From assembly GCA_022822855.1 (NCBI GenBank), contig JAJDYG010000014.1:1-44141 (forward strand): a stretch of DNA of 44,141 nt, written 5' to 3'. Each line of letters begins with the position of its first letter. Within the stretch, counting starts at the first letter, position 1. Shown here one piece after another: positions 27,228 to 41,026 of this stretch. A model generated the notes under the pieces. It made no database searches, had not been told where the DNA came from, and saw only the letters and a list, made by a program, of their open reading frames with translations. This DNA comes from Dehalococcoidia bacterium. GTDB taxonomy: Bacteria; Chloroflexota; Dehalococcoidia; Bin125. The translations under genes and the position numbers were made by a program.

Positions 27228-27996
27228 AGTCCGCGTGTTCCATTCGCATCGGGATGCCGGCGGCCTGCATTTGGCGCTTGACATCCATGATCGGGTGGGT
27301 GCCGAAGTGGAAGATCGAGGCGGCCAGCACGGCGTCGGCGTTGCCTTCTCTGATCGCGTCGATCATGTGCTGCGCGTTGCCGGCTCCGCCTGAGGCGATC
27401 ACCGGCACGCTGACGGCATCGGACACCGCGCGCGTCAGCGGCAGGTCATAGCCGTCTTGGTGGCCGTCGGTGTTCATCGAGGTCAGCATGATCTCGCCCG
27501 CGCCCCGCTCGACCACCTCAGTCGCCCATTCGATCGCGTCGATTCCCGTTGAGCGACGGCCGCCGTGCGTGTAGACCTGCATCGACCCGTCGGACTCGGT
27601 CCGCGCATCGATCGCGACCACGATGCACTGCGAGCCGAAGCGGTGCGCGCCCTCGGAAATCAACTCGGGACGCTCAACCGCGGCCGTGTTGATCGTGATC
27701 TTGTCCGCGCCCGACTCCAGCATCAGCCGCATGTCGTCGTCCGAGCGCAAGCCGCCGCCCACGGTGAAGGGGATGAAGACCCGGTCGGCCGTTCGGCGAA
27801 CCATGTCCACGACGGTGTTGCGGTCCTCGTGCGAAGCGGTGATGTCGAGGAACACGAGCTCGTCGATGCCCTCGTGGTCGTAGAGCGTCGCCAGTTCGAC
27901 CGGATCGCCGGCGTCGCGCAGCTCGACAAACGAGACACCCTTGACCACGCGGCCGTTGTCGACATCGAAGCAGCCGATGATTCTGTTGGTCAGCAT
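27211..27996 (-). CDS. hisF: Imidazole glycerol phosphate synthase cyclase subunit HisF
   Basis: (beta/alpha)8 barrel that uses ammonia from HisH to make imidazole glycerol phosphate and AICAR. The 261-aa protein from [20 protein letters not shown] has the two half-barrel phosphate motifs, [10 protein letters not shown] and [11 protein letters not shown], with the first catalytic Asp in GCFDVDNG and the second in [13 protein letters not shown] position ([15 protein letters not shown]). The longer reading to 28143 lies inside hisA and is rejected. Gap to hisA is 4 bp. Confidence 0.96.
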   Translation of the reverse strand: MLTNRIIGCFDVDNGRVVKGVSFVELRDAGDPVELATLYDHEGIDELVFLDITASHEDRNTVVDMVRRTADRVFIPFTVGGGLRSDDDMRLMLESGADKITINTAAVERPELISEGAHRFGSQCIVVAIDARTESDGSMQVYTHGGRRSTGIDAIEWATEVVERGAGEIMLTSMNTDGHQDGYDLPLTRAVSDAVSVPVIASGGAGNAQHMIDAIREGNADAVLAASIFHFGTHPIMDVKRQMQAAGIPMRMEHADYDDVL

Positions 27997-28000
27997 GTCG

Positions 28001-28761
28001 TCAGCAAGTTCGCTCGCGAATGCCCGCCTCGGCCGCCTCGAACGCGTCGGCCAGCTTGAGCCGGCCGTCGTACAGCGCGCGTCCGAGCACGACGCCTGCG
28101 GCGCCATTGGCGGCCAGCCGGCGAATCTGCATCGGATGGGCAATCCCGCCGGCCGCGATCACCGGCGACCGAGCGACGCCGGCGACGCGAGCGAACTCGG
28201 ATTCGTCGTGCCCGCCGAGCATGCCGTCGGAGGCGATATCGGTGTAGATGAAGCGACGCACGCCCAGATCCTCAAGCTGAGGAATCAACGCGACCGCCGG
28301 CAACTCCGACGCTTCGGTCCAGCCGTTCAGCGCGACGCGCCCGCCCTTCGCGTCCACGGAGACCGTGACCGCGTCGCCGCAGAGATCGACAGCCGCGCCG
28401 AGAAACTCCCGATCGGTCACGGCCGCCGTGCCGATGATGATCCTCTCGGCGCCGGCGTCGAGGTAGCGCCGAACCGTGTCGAGACCGCGGATCCCGCCGC
28501 CGATCTGGACCGGCGTTCCCAGCGCGGCGATCTGCTCAATGAACTCCGCATTGGCCGCTCGACCCTCGCGCGCGCCGTCGAGATCGATCACGTGCAGCAT
28601 CGCAGCGCCCTCGTCAATCCAGCGCTGCGCCGGCGCGGTCGGATCGGCGTCAAAGACGGTTTCTCGGTCGTAGTCGCCCTGCACCAGCCGCACGCAGCGT
28701 CCGCCGCGGATATCGATCGCGGGCAAGACATCGATCATGTTCGGCGTCATCCCGGCGCCGG

Positions 28762-28765
<4 letters not shown>
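28001..28765 (-). CDS. hisA: ProFAR isomerase HisA
   Basis: 1-(5-phosphoribosyl)-5-[(5-phosphoribosylamino)methylideneamino]imidazole-4-carboxamide isomerase, an Amadori-type step. The 254-aa protein has the catalytic Asp in [14 protein letters not shown], the half-barrel motifs [10 protein letters not shown] and PVIAAGGI, and [12 protein letters not shown] with the second Asp. The ATG at 28765 overlaps the hisH stop (ATGA); internal starts at 28750 or 28738 are also possible as family members often begin at MIDVLPAID. Fused PriA-type activity is not indicated. Confidence 0.94.
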
Positions 28766-31688
<2,923 letters not shown>

Positions 31689-31852
31689 CGGGAGCGGAAC
31701 CATCCGGCTCCAATTGACGTTCTACCAGTACAGCGATCGAGGGGTTAACGAGTACGCTGGTCTATGTCGACTCGGCGTAACGGCCCGTGCATATCGCTGG
31801 CGAGCGCCCCCTATCGTTCGGCATACATGACGCGGGAACACGAGGAGTCCTG

Positions 31853-32911
31853 ATGGTCTGGTCTCCCTTCGGCTGGCTGGCCCGGCGATTCTCGCCCGAC
31901 GTGGGCATCGACCTGGGAACGGCCAACACCCTCGTCTCCGTCCGGGGACGCGGCATCGTCGTCAACGAGCCATCAGTCGTTGCGATCAACCGGATCGACA
32001 ACTCGGTCCTGGCCATCGGCAAGCAGGCCAAAACCATGGTCGGCCGCACGCCCGCGCACATCGTCGCGACCCGGCCGCTGCGCGACGGCGTGATCTCCGA
32101 CTTCGACGTCACCGCGCGAATGCTCAATCACTTCATTCACGAGGCTCTGCAACGCAGCGGCATCGGCATTGGACGACCGCGCGTGATGGTCGGCATCCCC
32201 GGCGGAGCCACCGAGGTCGAGAAGCGAGCCATCTTCGAGGCCACTCGATCGGCGGGCGCGCGGGAAGTCCACCTGATCGAGGAGCCGATGGCCGCGGCCA
32301 TCGGAGCCGGACTGCCGATCTTCGAATCGACCGGCAGCATCGTTGTCGACATCGGCGGCGGCACCACCGAGGTCGCCGTGTGCTCGATGGGTGGCATGGT
32401 CGTCAGCACCTCGACGCGCGTCGCCGGCGACGAAATCGACCACGCAATCATCACCTACGCGCGGCAGGTTCACAACATCCAGATCGGCGAGGCTTCGGCC
32501 GAGAAGATCAAGATCGCCGGAGGCTCTGCATTCCCGCTTGAGGAAGAGCGCGACGTCACGCTCAGCGGCCGTGACCTGTCGACCTCGATGCCGAAGGTCA
32601 TCACGGTCACGACAGTGGAACTGAGAGACGCGATCTCGTCGGCCGTCTCCTCGATCATGGACGCCGTGCTGAGGACGATGGAGATCACCCCGGCGGAGCT
32701 GATCCCGGACATCATGCAACAGGGCATCGCCTTGGCCGGCGGCGGCGCCTACCTGCCGGGCCTGGACCGGCGGATGTCGCAGGAGACGAAGTTTCCGGTC
32801 TACCGGGCCGACTCGCCCTTGACCTGCGTCGTGCGCGGCTGCGCCGAGGCGCTGCACGAGACCCGCGCGCTCGCCGCCGGCGACGGTCAGGTACTGGCCG
32901 GACGGCGCTAG
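31853..32911 (+). CDS. mreB: Rod-shape-determining actin homologue MreB
   Basis: Membrane-associated filament that steers the elongation machinery. The 352-aa protein has the actin-fold phosphate loops GIDLGTANTLV near residue 19 and VVDIGGGTTEVAV, the adenosine motif and GIALAGGGAYLPGL. The N-terminal amphipathic helix (MVWSPFGWLARRF) is the likely membrane anchor. AGGAG lies 5 nt before the ATG at 31853; a reading from 31787 adds 22 non-conserved residues. It is first in mreB-mreC-mreD-mrdA-rodA, so the five genes make a full elongasome. The region 31689-31852 upstream has no gene and only weak promoter-like sequence. Confidence 0.96.
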   Translation: MVWSPFGWLARRFSPDVGIDLGTANTLVSVRGRGIVVNEPSVVAINRIDNSVLAIGKQAKTMVGRTPAHIVATRPLRDGVISDFDVTARMLNHFIHEALQRSGIGIGRPRVMVGIPGGATEVEKRAIFEATRSAGAREVHLIEEPMAAAIGAGLPIFESTGSIVVDIGGGTTEVAVCSMGGMVVSTSTRVAGDEIDHAIITYARQVHNIQIGEASAEKIKIAGGSAFPLEEERDVTLSGRDLSTSMPKVITVTTVELRDAISSAVSSIMDAVLRTMEITPAELIPDIMQQGIALAGGGAYLPGLDRRMSQETKFPVYRADSPLTCVVRGCAEALHETRALAAGDGQVLAGRR

Positions 32912-32938
32912 CGGCGCGGATGCGATTGGCAGGTTGGC

Positions 32939-33814
32939 GTGCCGATAATCGGCCCACTGGTTCGGCTGCTGGGCGCACGCACACGCTGGGTGCTGCTCAT
33001 CGTGTTGGTTGTCGGCGGACTGACACTCCTGGGACTAGTTGGCTGGGCTGCCACGATTGAGGATCGGGCAGCGACCGCTCTGAACCCGGTCCAACGAGCC
33101 TTCCGACAGGCCGGCGAGCCGATCTCGAACCTGCTCAGCGATCTGGACGATTTCGGCCGTCTCAACTCGGAGAACCGCGCCTTGCGATCGAGGATCGAGC
33201 AACTCGAGGCCGACAACGCGCGTTTACGGGAGCTGCAGATTCAGGTGCGGGCGCGGCAGGCGCTGATCGAAGTCCAGGCCGAGACCGACGCCGTCACGAT
33301 CACCGCCTATGTCACGACCCGCGACCTCACCGGTCTCCGCACGATCATCGGCATCGACCGCGGATCGAACGACGGACTCCGGGTCGGCCTGCCGGTGCTG
33401 GCCGCCGGAGGCACCCTGATCGGACAGGTCTACGACGTCCGTCCCAACACGTCGTTCGTCCGCCTGATCACCGACCCGGACAGCGCCGTCCGCGTGTTGC
33501 ACCAGGCATCGCGCAGCGAAGTCGTCGCGACCGGCGACACCCTGGGCAATCTTGAGGCTCGCATTCCCTGGACCTCCGACGTGGAGCTGGGCCACCTCTT
33601 CGTCACCTCGGGACTCGACGGCCAGTTACCGCAGGGACTGCCCGTCGGCCGCGTCTCAGCCGCCGAGGGAACCGTGCAGGATGCTTTCCGCCACGTCGTG
33701 CTCGAACCAATCGCACCGCTCGACCAGCTCGAACAGGTCCTCGTCCAGCTCACGATTCCGCCGCCCGATCTCTCGATCCTGAATCCGGAACCAACCGAAG
33801 CGGACGGGGGCTAG
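32939..33814 (+). CDS. mreC: Rod-shape-determining protein MreC
   Basis: Single-pass membrane protein that links MreB to PBP2 and activates it. The 291-aa protein has one N-terminal TM helix (about residues 17-38), a coiled coil (LNSENRALRSRIEQLEADNARL), and a periplasmic double beta-barrel domain with GIDRGSNDGLRVGLPVLAAGGTLIGQV, the usual MreC motif. Start is GTG. It follows mreB by 27 bp and ends 3 bp before mreD, with a Pro/Glu-rich tail. Confidence 0.94.
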   Translation: MPIIGPLVRLLGARTRWVLLIVLVVGGLTLLGLVGWAATIEDRAATALNPVQRAFRQAGEPISNLLSDLDDFGRLNSENRALRSRIEQLEADNARLRELQIQVRARQALIEVQAETDAVTITAYVTTRDLTGLRTIIGIDRGSNDGLRVGLPVLAAGGTLIGQVYDVRPNTSFVRLITDPDSAVRVLHQASRSEVVATGDTLGNLEARIPWTSDVELGHLFVTSGLDGQLPQGLPVGRVSAAEGTVQDAFRHVVLEPIAPLDQLEQVLVQLTIPPPDLSILNPEPTEADGG

Positions 33815-33817
33815 AAG

Positions 33818-34363
33818 ATGAACGCCCTGCGTTGGCTCCTGTTGCTTGGCGGCCTGTTCGTCCTCGTCGTCTTCCAGACCTCGGCGGGTCCGTCATTCGT
33901 CATCTTCGGCGTCGGCCCGCAGGTCGTCCTGACCGTGCTCTGCTGCTGGGCGATCGTCAGGCCGCCGGTCGAAACTCTGGTCCTGCTTCCGCTGGCAGGG
34001 ATCGGGATGGGATTGCTCGCCTTTCAGGGCATGCCCGAATCCGTCGCCGCATTGGCGCCGATCGGACTAGCCGCCTTGACCTGGCGCGCCTGGAAAAGGT
34101 CGCGCAGCTACACGCCCTTGCCGCTTGAGTGGACCGCGACCATCGTCCTGATCGGCGCCGCCACCATCCTGCACTTCACCGTACACGCGATCGCGGTCGA
34201 GTTGACCACCACCGGCGTCAACTGGCTCGCGGCGCTGCGGACAGTGCTGCTTGGCGGACTGCTGGGGAACCTCGTGCTCGGCGCCATCGTCTATTGGTTG
34301 GTGCGCATTCCGACCTCGGGCGCGGCATCCACGTCCGCGTCTGCGCGAACGGCTGGGTTCTAG
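33818..34363 (+). CDS. mreD: Rod-shape-determining protein MreD
   Basis: Polytopic inner-membrane partner of MreC and PBP2. The 181-aa protein has about five hydrophobic helices (WLLLLGGLFVLVVFQTS; VVLTVLCCWAIV; LLPLAGIGMGLLAF; ATIVLIGAATILHFTV; LLGGLLGNLVLGAIVYWLV). Sequence conservation in MreD is low, so the call depends on topology and on its place between mreC and mrdA. Its stop TAG overlaps the GTG of mrdA by one base. Confidence 0.9.
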   Translation: MNALRWLLLLGGLFVLVVFQTSAGPSFVIFGVGPQVVLTVLCCWAIVRPPVETLVLLPLAGIGMGLLAFQGMPESVAALAPIGLAALTWRAWKRSRSYTPLPLEWTATIVLIGAATILHFTVHAIAVELTTTGVNWLAALRTVLLGGLLGNLVLGAIVYWLVRIPTSGAASTSASARTAGF

Positions 34364-36450
34364 TGCAACGGAGACCGCGACCGGGAAAGTCCGAGGGTGT
34401 CGCGCGCGAGTACGCCCAGCACCTGGAGCATGGCGAAGGCTTTCCGGTGCGAGCCAAGGTCTGGGTCTTGGGCGGGTTCATCCTGCTCCTCTTCGGCATC
34501 CTCACGGTGCAACTGGTCCGGCTCCAGCTTCTCCGCCACGACGAGTTCGTCGCCCGAGCGGCCAGCAACCGCGTCCGCACGATCGACATCCCGCCGGCCC
34601 GCGGACTGATCTACGACCGCGACGGCAACCTGCTGGTCGAAAATGCCCCCGCCTACCAGATCACGCTGATCGCGGCCGATGTGCCCGATGACGAAGTCCA
34701 CAACGTCGCCGAAGAGCTGGCCGAGAGGTTCGGCCTCCGCGCCTGGAGCATCGAACAGGAGATATGGGATCGCAAGTACTCCGCGGACCCGTTCCTGCCC
34801 CTGCTGATCTACGAGGATCCGTCGCCGGCCCAGGTCATCGACGTTACTTCGAGTCGTTCGACCCTGCCCGGAGTCAACGTCGAAACCGTTTCGATCCGTC
34901 GCTACGAGCAAGGCCGCCTGCTCGGCCACATCCTCGGTTATGTCGGCGCGATCACTGAGGAGGAGTACGAGGAACTCTCGAACTCTCGCTACCTCTACAG
35001 CGACCAGATCGGCCGAACCGGAATCGAGGCGGCCTACGAACGGCAACTCAGAGGCTCCGCCGGCAGGCAACTCGTCGAAGTCGACGCCGTCGGCAACGTC
35101 CTGCGCACGTTGAGCAACCGCTCTCCGAGTCCAGGCCTGAGCGTGGTTCTGACCATCGACATCGAGCTGCAGCAGCGCGTCGAGGAAATCCTGCTCGAGC
35201 ACCAGGGCGCGTCGCTGTTCGCCTCGGCCGTCATCCTCAACGTCCGCAACGGCGAGGTGCTGGCCATGGTCTCGGTGCCGAACTACGACGTAAACATCTA
35301 CGAAGACCTGGCCACCGAGGACTACCAGAAACTGCTCGATGATCCCGGCCAACCACTGATCAATCACGCCATCCAGGATCAGTTCCCGCCCGGATCGATC
35401 TTCAAGATCGTCACCGCCGTCGCCGGACTCGCCGAGGGGACGATCACGCCGGAGACCCGCATCTACTCCCCCGGCGTGCTCGAGGTCCACAACGAACTCT
35501 CGCCCGGCATCATCTACAGGTTCGGCGACACTACCCAGGGCGTCTTCAACATCAGGACGGCGCTGGCCGAGTCCTCCAACGTCTTTTTCTACTACGTCGC
35601 CGGCGGCGATCCATACCGGAATCCCGAGAACCCTCCCCGGCATCCGAGCGAACAGGAACGGCTGGACGACCTCGCCGACGACGGCGTTGTTGCCGGCGAC
35701 GTGAAGTTCGACGGGGTCGGCAACGAGGCCCTGGCCAGGTGGGCCCGCGAGATGGGCTTCGACTCCCCCACGGGGGTCGACCTGGTCGGCGAGGTCGGCG
35801 GTCTGATCACATCGGCCGAGCAAAAGCTGGAGGCGTTCGGCGAAGAGTGGCGAGACGGCGACACCTACAACATGGCGATCGGCCAGGGATTCACCACGGT
35901 GACGCCGCTGCAAATGGCGGTCGCCACGGCCGCGATCGCCAACGGGGGCACCGTCTACGAACCGCGAGTGGTCCGGGAGTTGGTCGACACCAACGGCAGG
36001 GTCGTCCAACCCTGGCAACCCTCGGTTCGCAATCAGATCGACGTCGACCCCGAGATCCTGCGCATCGTCCGCGAGGGCATGGCCCTCTGCACGCTGATGG
36101 GTACCTGCCACGACGCGCTCGTCGAACTGCCCGAGATGCTCATCGGCGGCAAGACCGGAACCGCCGAGTTCAATCAGACCGGCACGGCCGTCTCCGGCGA
36201 GGAAGAGGGGCCGACCCACGGCTGGTTCATCGCCTTTGCCCCGTTCGACGATCCGGAGATCGCGGTCGCCGTGTTCTTCGAGTTCTCCGCCGGTTACCTC
36301 GCATCCTCCGCGGGCGGCGAGATCCTTCGCGCCTGGGCCGAGACATCCGGCGCGCTGTCCACGTCCATCCCTCCGCCGTACGCGAGGGTTGCCATCACCG
36401 ACGAGGAGTATGAGCGCCTCTATGAGGCGGTCAGAGAGAGGTCTCACTGA
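34363..36450 (+). CDS. mrdA: Penicillin-binding protein 2 (elongation transpeptidase)
   Basis: Class B PBP that cross-links lateral-wall peptidoglycan with RodA. From the GTG at 34363, 695 aa. It has a short cytoplasmic N-terminus, one TM helix (about 33-52), a dimerisation domain (RTIDIPPARGLIYDRDGNLL) and a transpeptidase domain with S345-x-x-K348 in PPGSIFKIV, SSN near 404-406 and KTG in IGGKTGTAEF near residue 595. An upstream reading from 34129 in the same frame lies inside mreD and is rejected. The stop overlaps the ATG of rodA (TGATG). Confidence 0.95.
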   Translation: MQRRPRPGKSEGVAREYAQHLEHGEGFPVRAKVWVLGGFILLLFGILTVQLVRLQLLRHDEFVARAASNRVRTIDIPPARGLIYDRDGNLLVENAPAYQITLIAADVPDDEVHNVAEELAERFGLRAWSIEQEIWDRKYSADPFLPLLIYEDPSPAQVIDVTSSRSTLPGVNVETVSIRRYEQGRLLGHILGYVGAITEEEYEELSNSRYLYSDQIGRTGIEAAYERQLRGSAGRQLVEVDAVGNVLRTLSNRSPSPGLSVVLTIDIELQQRVEEILLEHQGASLFASAVILNVRNGEVLAMVSVPNYDVNIYEDLATEDYQKLLDDPGQPLINHAIQDQFPPGSIFKIVTAVAGLAEGTITPETRIYSPGVLEVHNELSPGIIYRFGDTTQGVFNIRTALAESSNVFFYYVAGGDPYRNPENPPRHPSEQERLDDLADDGVVAGDVKFDGVGNEALARWAREMGFDSPTGVDLVGEVGGLITSAEQKLEAFGEEWRDGDTYNMAIGQGFTTVTPLQMAVATAAIANGGTVYEPRVVRELVDTNGRVVQPWQPSVRNQIDVDPEILRIVREGMALCTLMGTCHDALVELPEMLIGGKTGTAEFNQTGTAVSGEEEGPTHGWFIAFAPFDDPEIAVAVFFEFSAGYLASSAGGEILRAWAETSGALSTSIPPPYARVAITDEEYERLYEAVRERSH

Positions 36451-37571
36451 TGCTCGGTCACTCGTGGCGTCACTTCGACCCCCTCATCCTGATCGCGGCC
36501 CTCGCCCTGGCTGGCTACGGAGCGCTGGTCATCTACTCGGCGTCGCTCCCCCGGGGCGCCGAAGGAATCGTCCTCTCCAGCGCCGTCCAGCGGCACATCA
36601 TCTTCGCCCTGGTCGGAGCCGTCCTGATGGTCGCCATGACCCGCCTCGACTACCGTCTGATCGACGCCCTCGGCTGGCTCGCCTACGGCTTCGGCATCGT
36701 CGTCCTGGTCGCCGTGCTCTTCCTCGGCAGCGAGGAGTTCGGTTCGCGCCGCTGGTTCGATCTCGGCTTCACCGTCGTCCAGGCGTCCGAGATCGGCAAA
36801 CTGATGACGATCATCGGGTTGGCCAAATTCCTCACCGACTACCGCGACCGGCTGCAGGAGTTCCGCATCTTCCTGCTTTCCCTCGGGATTGCGGCGCTGC
36901 CCGCTGCCCTCGTCTTCATCGAGCCCGACGCCGGCTCCGCCGTCGTCTTCATGGCCCTCTGGCTGGTCATGACGCTGTTCGCCGGCGCGCGGTTGCGGCA
37001 CTACGTGACGCTTGCAGCGATCGGCCTCTGCCTGGTGCCGGTTGGCCTCGCCGCCGGCGTTCAGGACTACCAGCGCGATCGCATCAGGGCGTTTATCGAT
37101 CCCGAGTCCGACCCGCAGGGCGCCGGCTTCAACGTGATCCAGGCCGAGACTTCGGTCGGTTCCGGAGGTCTCTGGGGGCAGGGCCTGACCGAAGGAACCC
37201 AGACTCAGCTCGACTTCGTCCGCATTCAGACCACCGACTTCATCTTCAGCGTGCTCAGCGAGGAACTCGGCTTCGTCGGCGCGATGGCGCTCTTCGCCCT
37301 CTTCCTGCTCTTGCTCTTCCGCATGCTCCGCGTAGCCAACAAAGCCGGCGAGCCGTTAGGCCAGCTCCTCGCCGTCGGATTGCTGACGATCATCGCGATC
37401 CAGGTCTTTATCAACGTCGCGATCAACATTCGCCTGATCCCGGTGACCGGTATCCCGCTGCCCTTCATCAGCACGGGCAATTCGTCGCTGTTGATATTCT
37501 TCGTCGGCCTGGGCCTGCTGCAAAGCGTCCTCGCCTGGCAAGAGGATGCGCGTCGCGGGCCGACGCCGTGA
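36450..37571 (+). CDS. rodA: Peptidoglycan glycosyltransferase RodA (SEDS)
   Basis: SEDS-family polymerase that builds glycan strands of the lateral wall with PBP2. The 373-aa protein has about ten TM helices and SEDS motifs: YSASLPRGAEG near the start, RRWFDLGFTVVQASEIGKL, PDAGSAVVF and the late INIRLIPVTGIPLPFISTGNSSL. Its ATG overlaps the stop of the PBP2 gene by 1 nt. It closes the elongasome operon. No clear terminator follows; the VOC gene begins 54 bp later. Confidence 0.96.
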   Translation: MLGHSWRHFDPLILIAALALAGYGALVIYSASLPRGAEGIVLSSAVQRHIIFALVGAVLMVAMTRLDYRLIDALGWLAYGFGIVVLVAVLFLGSEEFGSRRWFDLGFTVVQASEIGKLMTIIGLAKFLTDYRDRLQEFRIFLLSLGIAALPAALVFIEPDAGSAVVFMALWLVMTLFAGARLRHYVTLAAIGLCLVPVGLAAGVQDYQRDRIRAFIDPESDPQGAGFNVIQAETSVGSGGLWGQGLTEGTQTQLDFVRIQTTDFIFSVLSEELGFVGAMALFALFLLLLFRMLRVANKAGEPLGQLLAVGLLTIIAIQVFINVAINIRLIPVTGIPLPFISTGNSSLLIFFVGLGLLQSVLAWQEDARRGPTP

Positions 37572-37574
37572 GGA

Positions 37575-37596
37575 GTTGATCACCCTCGTTGATCAC
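37575..37596. promoter_or_regulatory. Direct repeat of GTTGATCAC between rodA and the VOC gene
   Basis: GTTGATCAC occurs at 37575-37583 and 37588-37596, 13 bp apart, each containing palindromic TGATCA. It lies just after rodA and 30 bp before the VOC start; it could be a regulator site or a chance repeat. Confidence 0.35.
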
Positions 37597-37625
37597 GCTC
37601 GATTCCGCCATCGAAGGGACTGCCA

Positions 37626-38012
37626 ATGTCTGTCCGACTCTCTATCGTTCCGATCCAGGTTTCAGATCAGCAGGCTGCGCTGCGCTGGTACACCGAGAAT
37701 CTGGGCATGGAAAAGATCATGGACGACCCAATGGGTCCCGAGCTGCGCTGGATCACGGTCAAGCTGCCCGAGGATGAGGTGCAGTTCGTGCTCGCCAACT
37801 TCGGCGCCTTCGATCCGGACGGCGCGCAGCCCGGATCGAGCAGCGGTTACGTGCTCTGGACCGACGACATCCAGGCCACTTACGAGGACTGGTCGAGCAA
37901 GGGCGTCGAGTTCTCGGAGCCGCCCACCGAGCAGATGTGGGGCCACCAGGCCCTCTTCCACGATCCGGACGGCAACGGCTGGGTCCTGGTTCAGCGTCCG
38001 GCCACAGAATGA
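37626..38012 (+). CDS. VOC family (glyoxalase/extradiol-like) protein
   Basis: Small vicinal-oxygen-chelate fold protein, 128 aa, a fold that in relatives binds a metal and acts on electrophilic small molecules (glyoxalase, fosfomycin resistance, dioxygenase). Typical segments: SIVPIQVSDQQAALRWYTENLGMEK at the N-terminus and WGHQALFHDPDGNGWVLVQRP at the C-terminus. The exact substrate is unknown. Shine-Dalgarno AAGGGA lies 7 nt before the ATG. It follows rodA but has no obvious functional link; a hairpin repeat and a strong terminator follow. Confidence 0.85.
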   Translation: MSVRLSIVPIQVSDQQAALRWYTENLGMEKIMDDPMGPELRWITVKLPEDEVQFVLANFGAFDPDGAQPGSSSGYVLWTDDIQATYEDWSSKGVEFSEPPTEQMWGHQALFHDPDGNGWVLVQRPATE

Positions 38013-38023
38013 CTGAACCTGCC

Positions 38024-38045
38024 GTCCCCGCCTCCAAGCGGGGAC
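38024..38045. repeat. Short hairpin repeat, family B, copy 1
   Basis: GTCCCCGC (38024-38031) and GCGGGGAC (38038-38045) form a perfect 8-bp stem with a 6-nt loop. The same stem occurs at 42598-42618 and 42634-42654. It lies 12 bp after the VOC stop and just upstream of the terminator. Confidence 0.6.
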
Positions 38046-38067
38046 CAGCTCCTCCAACGCAACGCAG

Positions 38068-38093
38068 AGCGCCCCTCATAGCTGAGGGGCGCT
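38068..38093. terminator. Strong bidirectional terminator hairpin
   Basis: Perfect 11-bp stem AGCGCCCCTCA/TGAGGGGCGCT with a 4-nt TAGC loop, between the convergent VOC gene and clpC. T-runs are weak on both sides. Confidence 0.72.
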
Positions 38094-38118
38094 GCTGGTT
38101 TCGTCCATCGAAATCAGG

Positions 38119-40722
<2,604 letters not shown>

Positions 40723-41026
40723 AGCAGTCTCCAGTACACGACGCGCCCCAGCCGGAACGCCCGCGAGATACGGTCAGCCTATCAGAGCCATCAGAGTCCA
40801 AACCTGCCGGATTTGGACGTTGTGAGTCGTTGTCGCCTTCTCCCAGCGTTGCGCGGCCACCTGTTCTCCCCCCGCTCCGCGGGGGGAGATGCCGCAGGCA
40901 GAGGGGGGCTCTCTTCAGACCCCAACCGCCGCGCGACCTCACCCGCTACGCCGGAACTCACCTTGCGAGAAGGAGCAGCCCATTCCGCTGGGTCTTGAAG
41001 TTCGCTGGGCCTTGAAGCAGGCAGCC
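40723..41026. other. clpC-rpsA intergenic region
   Basis: 304 bp without a gene. It holds the possible clpC -10 box (40776-40781, minus), a palindromic repeat at 40862-40910, and a small direct repeat of CGCTGGG-CTTGAAG type near 40988-41015. Nothing else is recognised. Confidence 0.5.
40862..40910. repeat. Dispersed palindromic repeat, family A, copy 3 (inverted)
   Basis: Reads in the inverse direction of copies 1 and 2: CTCCCCCCGC..GCGGGGGGAGA followed by TGCCGCAGGCAGAGGGG. Reverse-complemented it matches the CCCCTCTGCC..CGGCATCT layout of the others. Confidence 0.75.

Noticed and set aside
31689..31852. Structured element or promoter upstream of mreB
   Set aside because: Only partial -35-like (TTGACG) and -10-like (TACGCT) boxes with wrong spacing; insufficient for a feature.
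34360..36447. 695-aa open frame on the minus strand across the whole PBP2 gene
   Set aside because: Complete antisense of a gene with conserved active-site motifs; the same GC-bias effect, with no recognisable domain.
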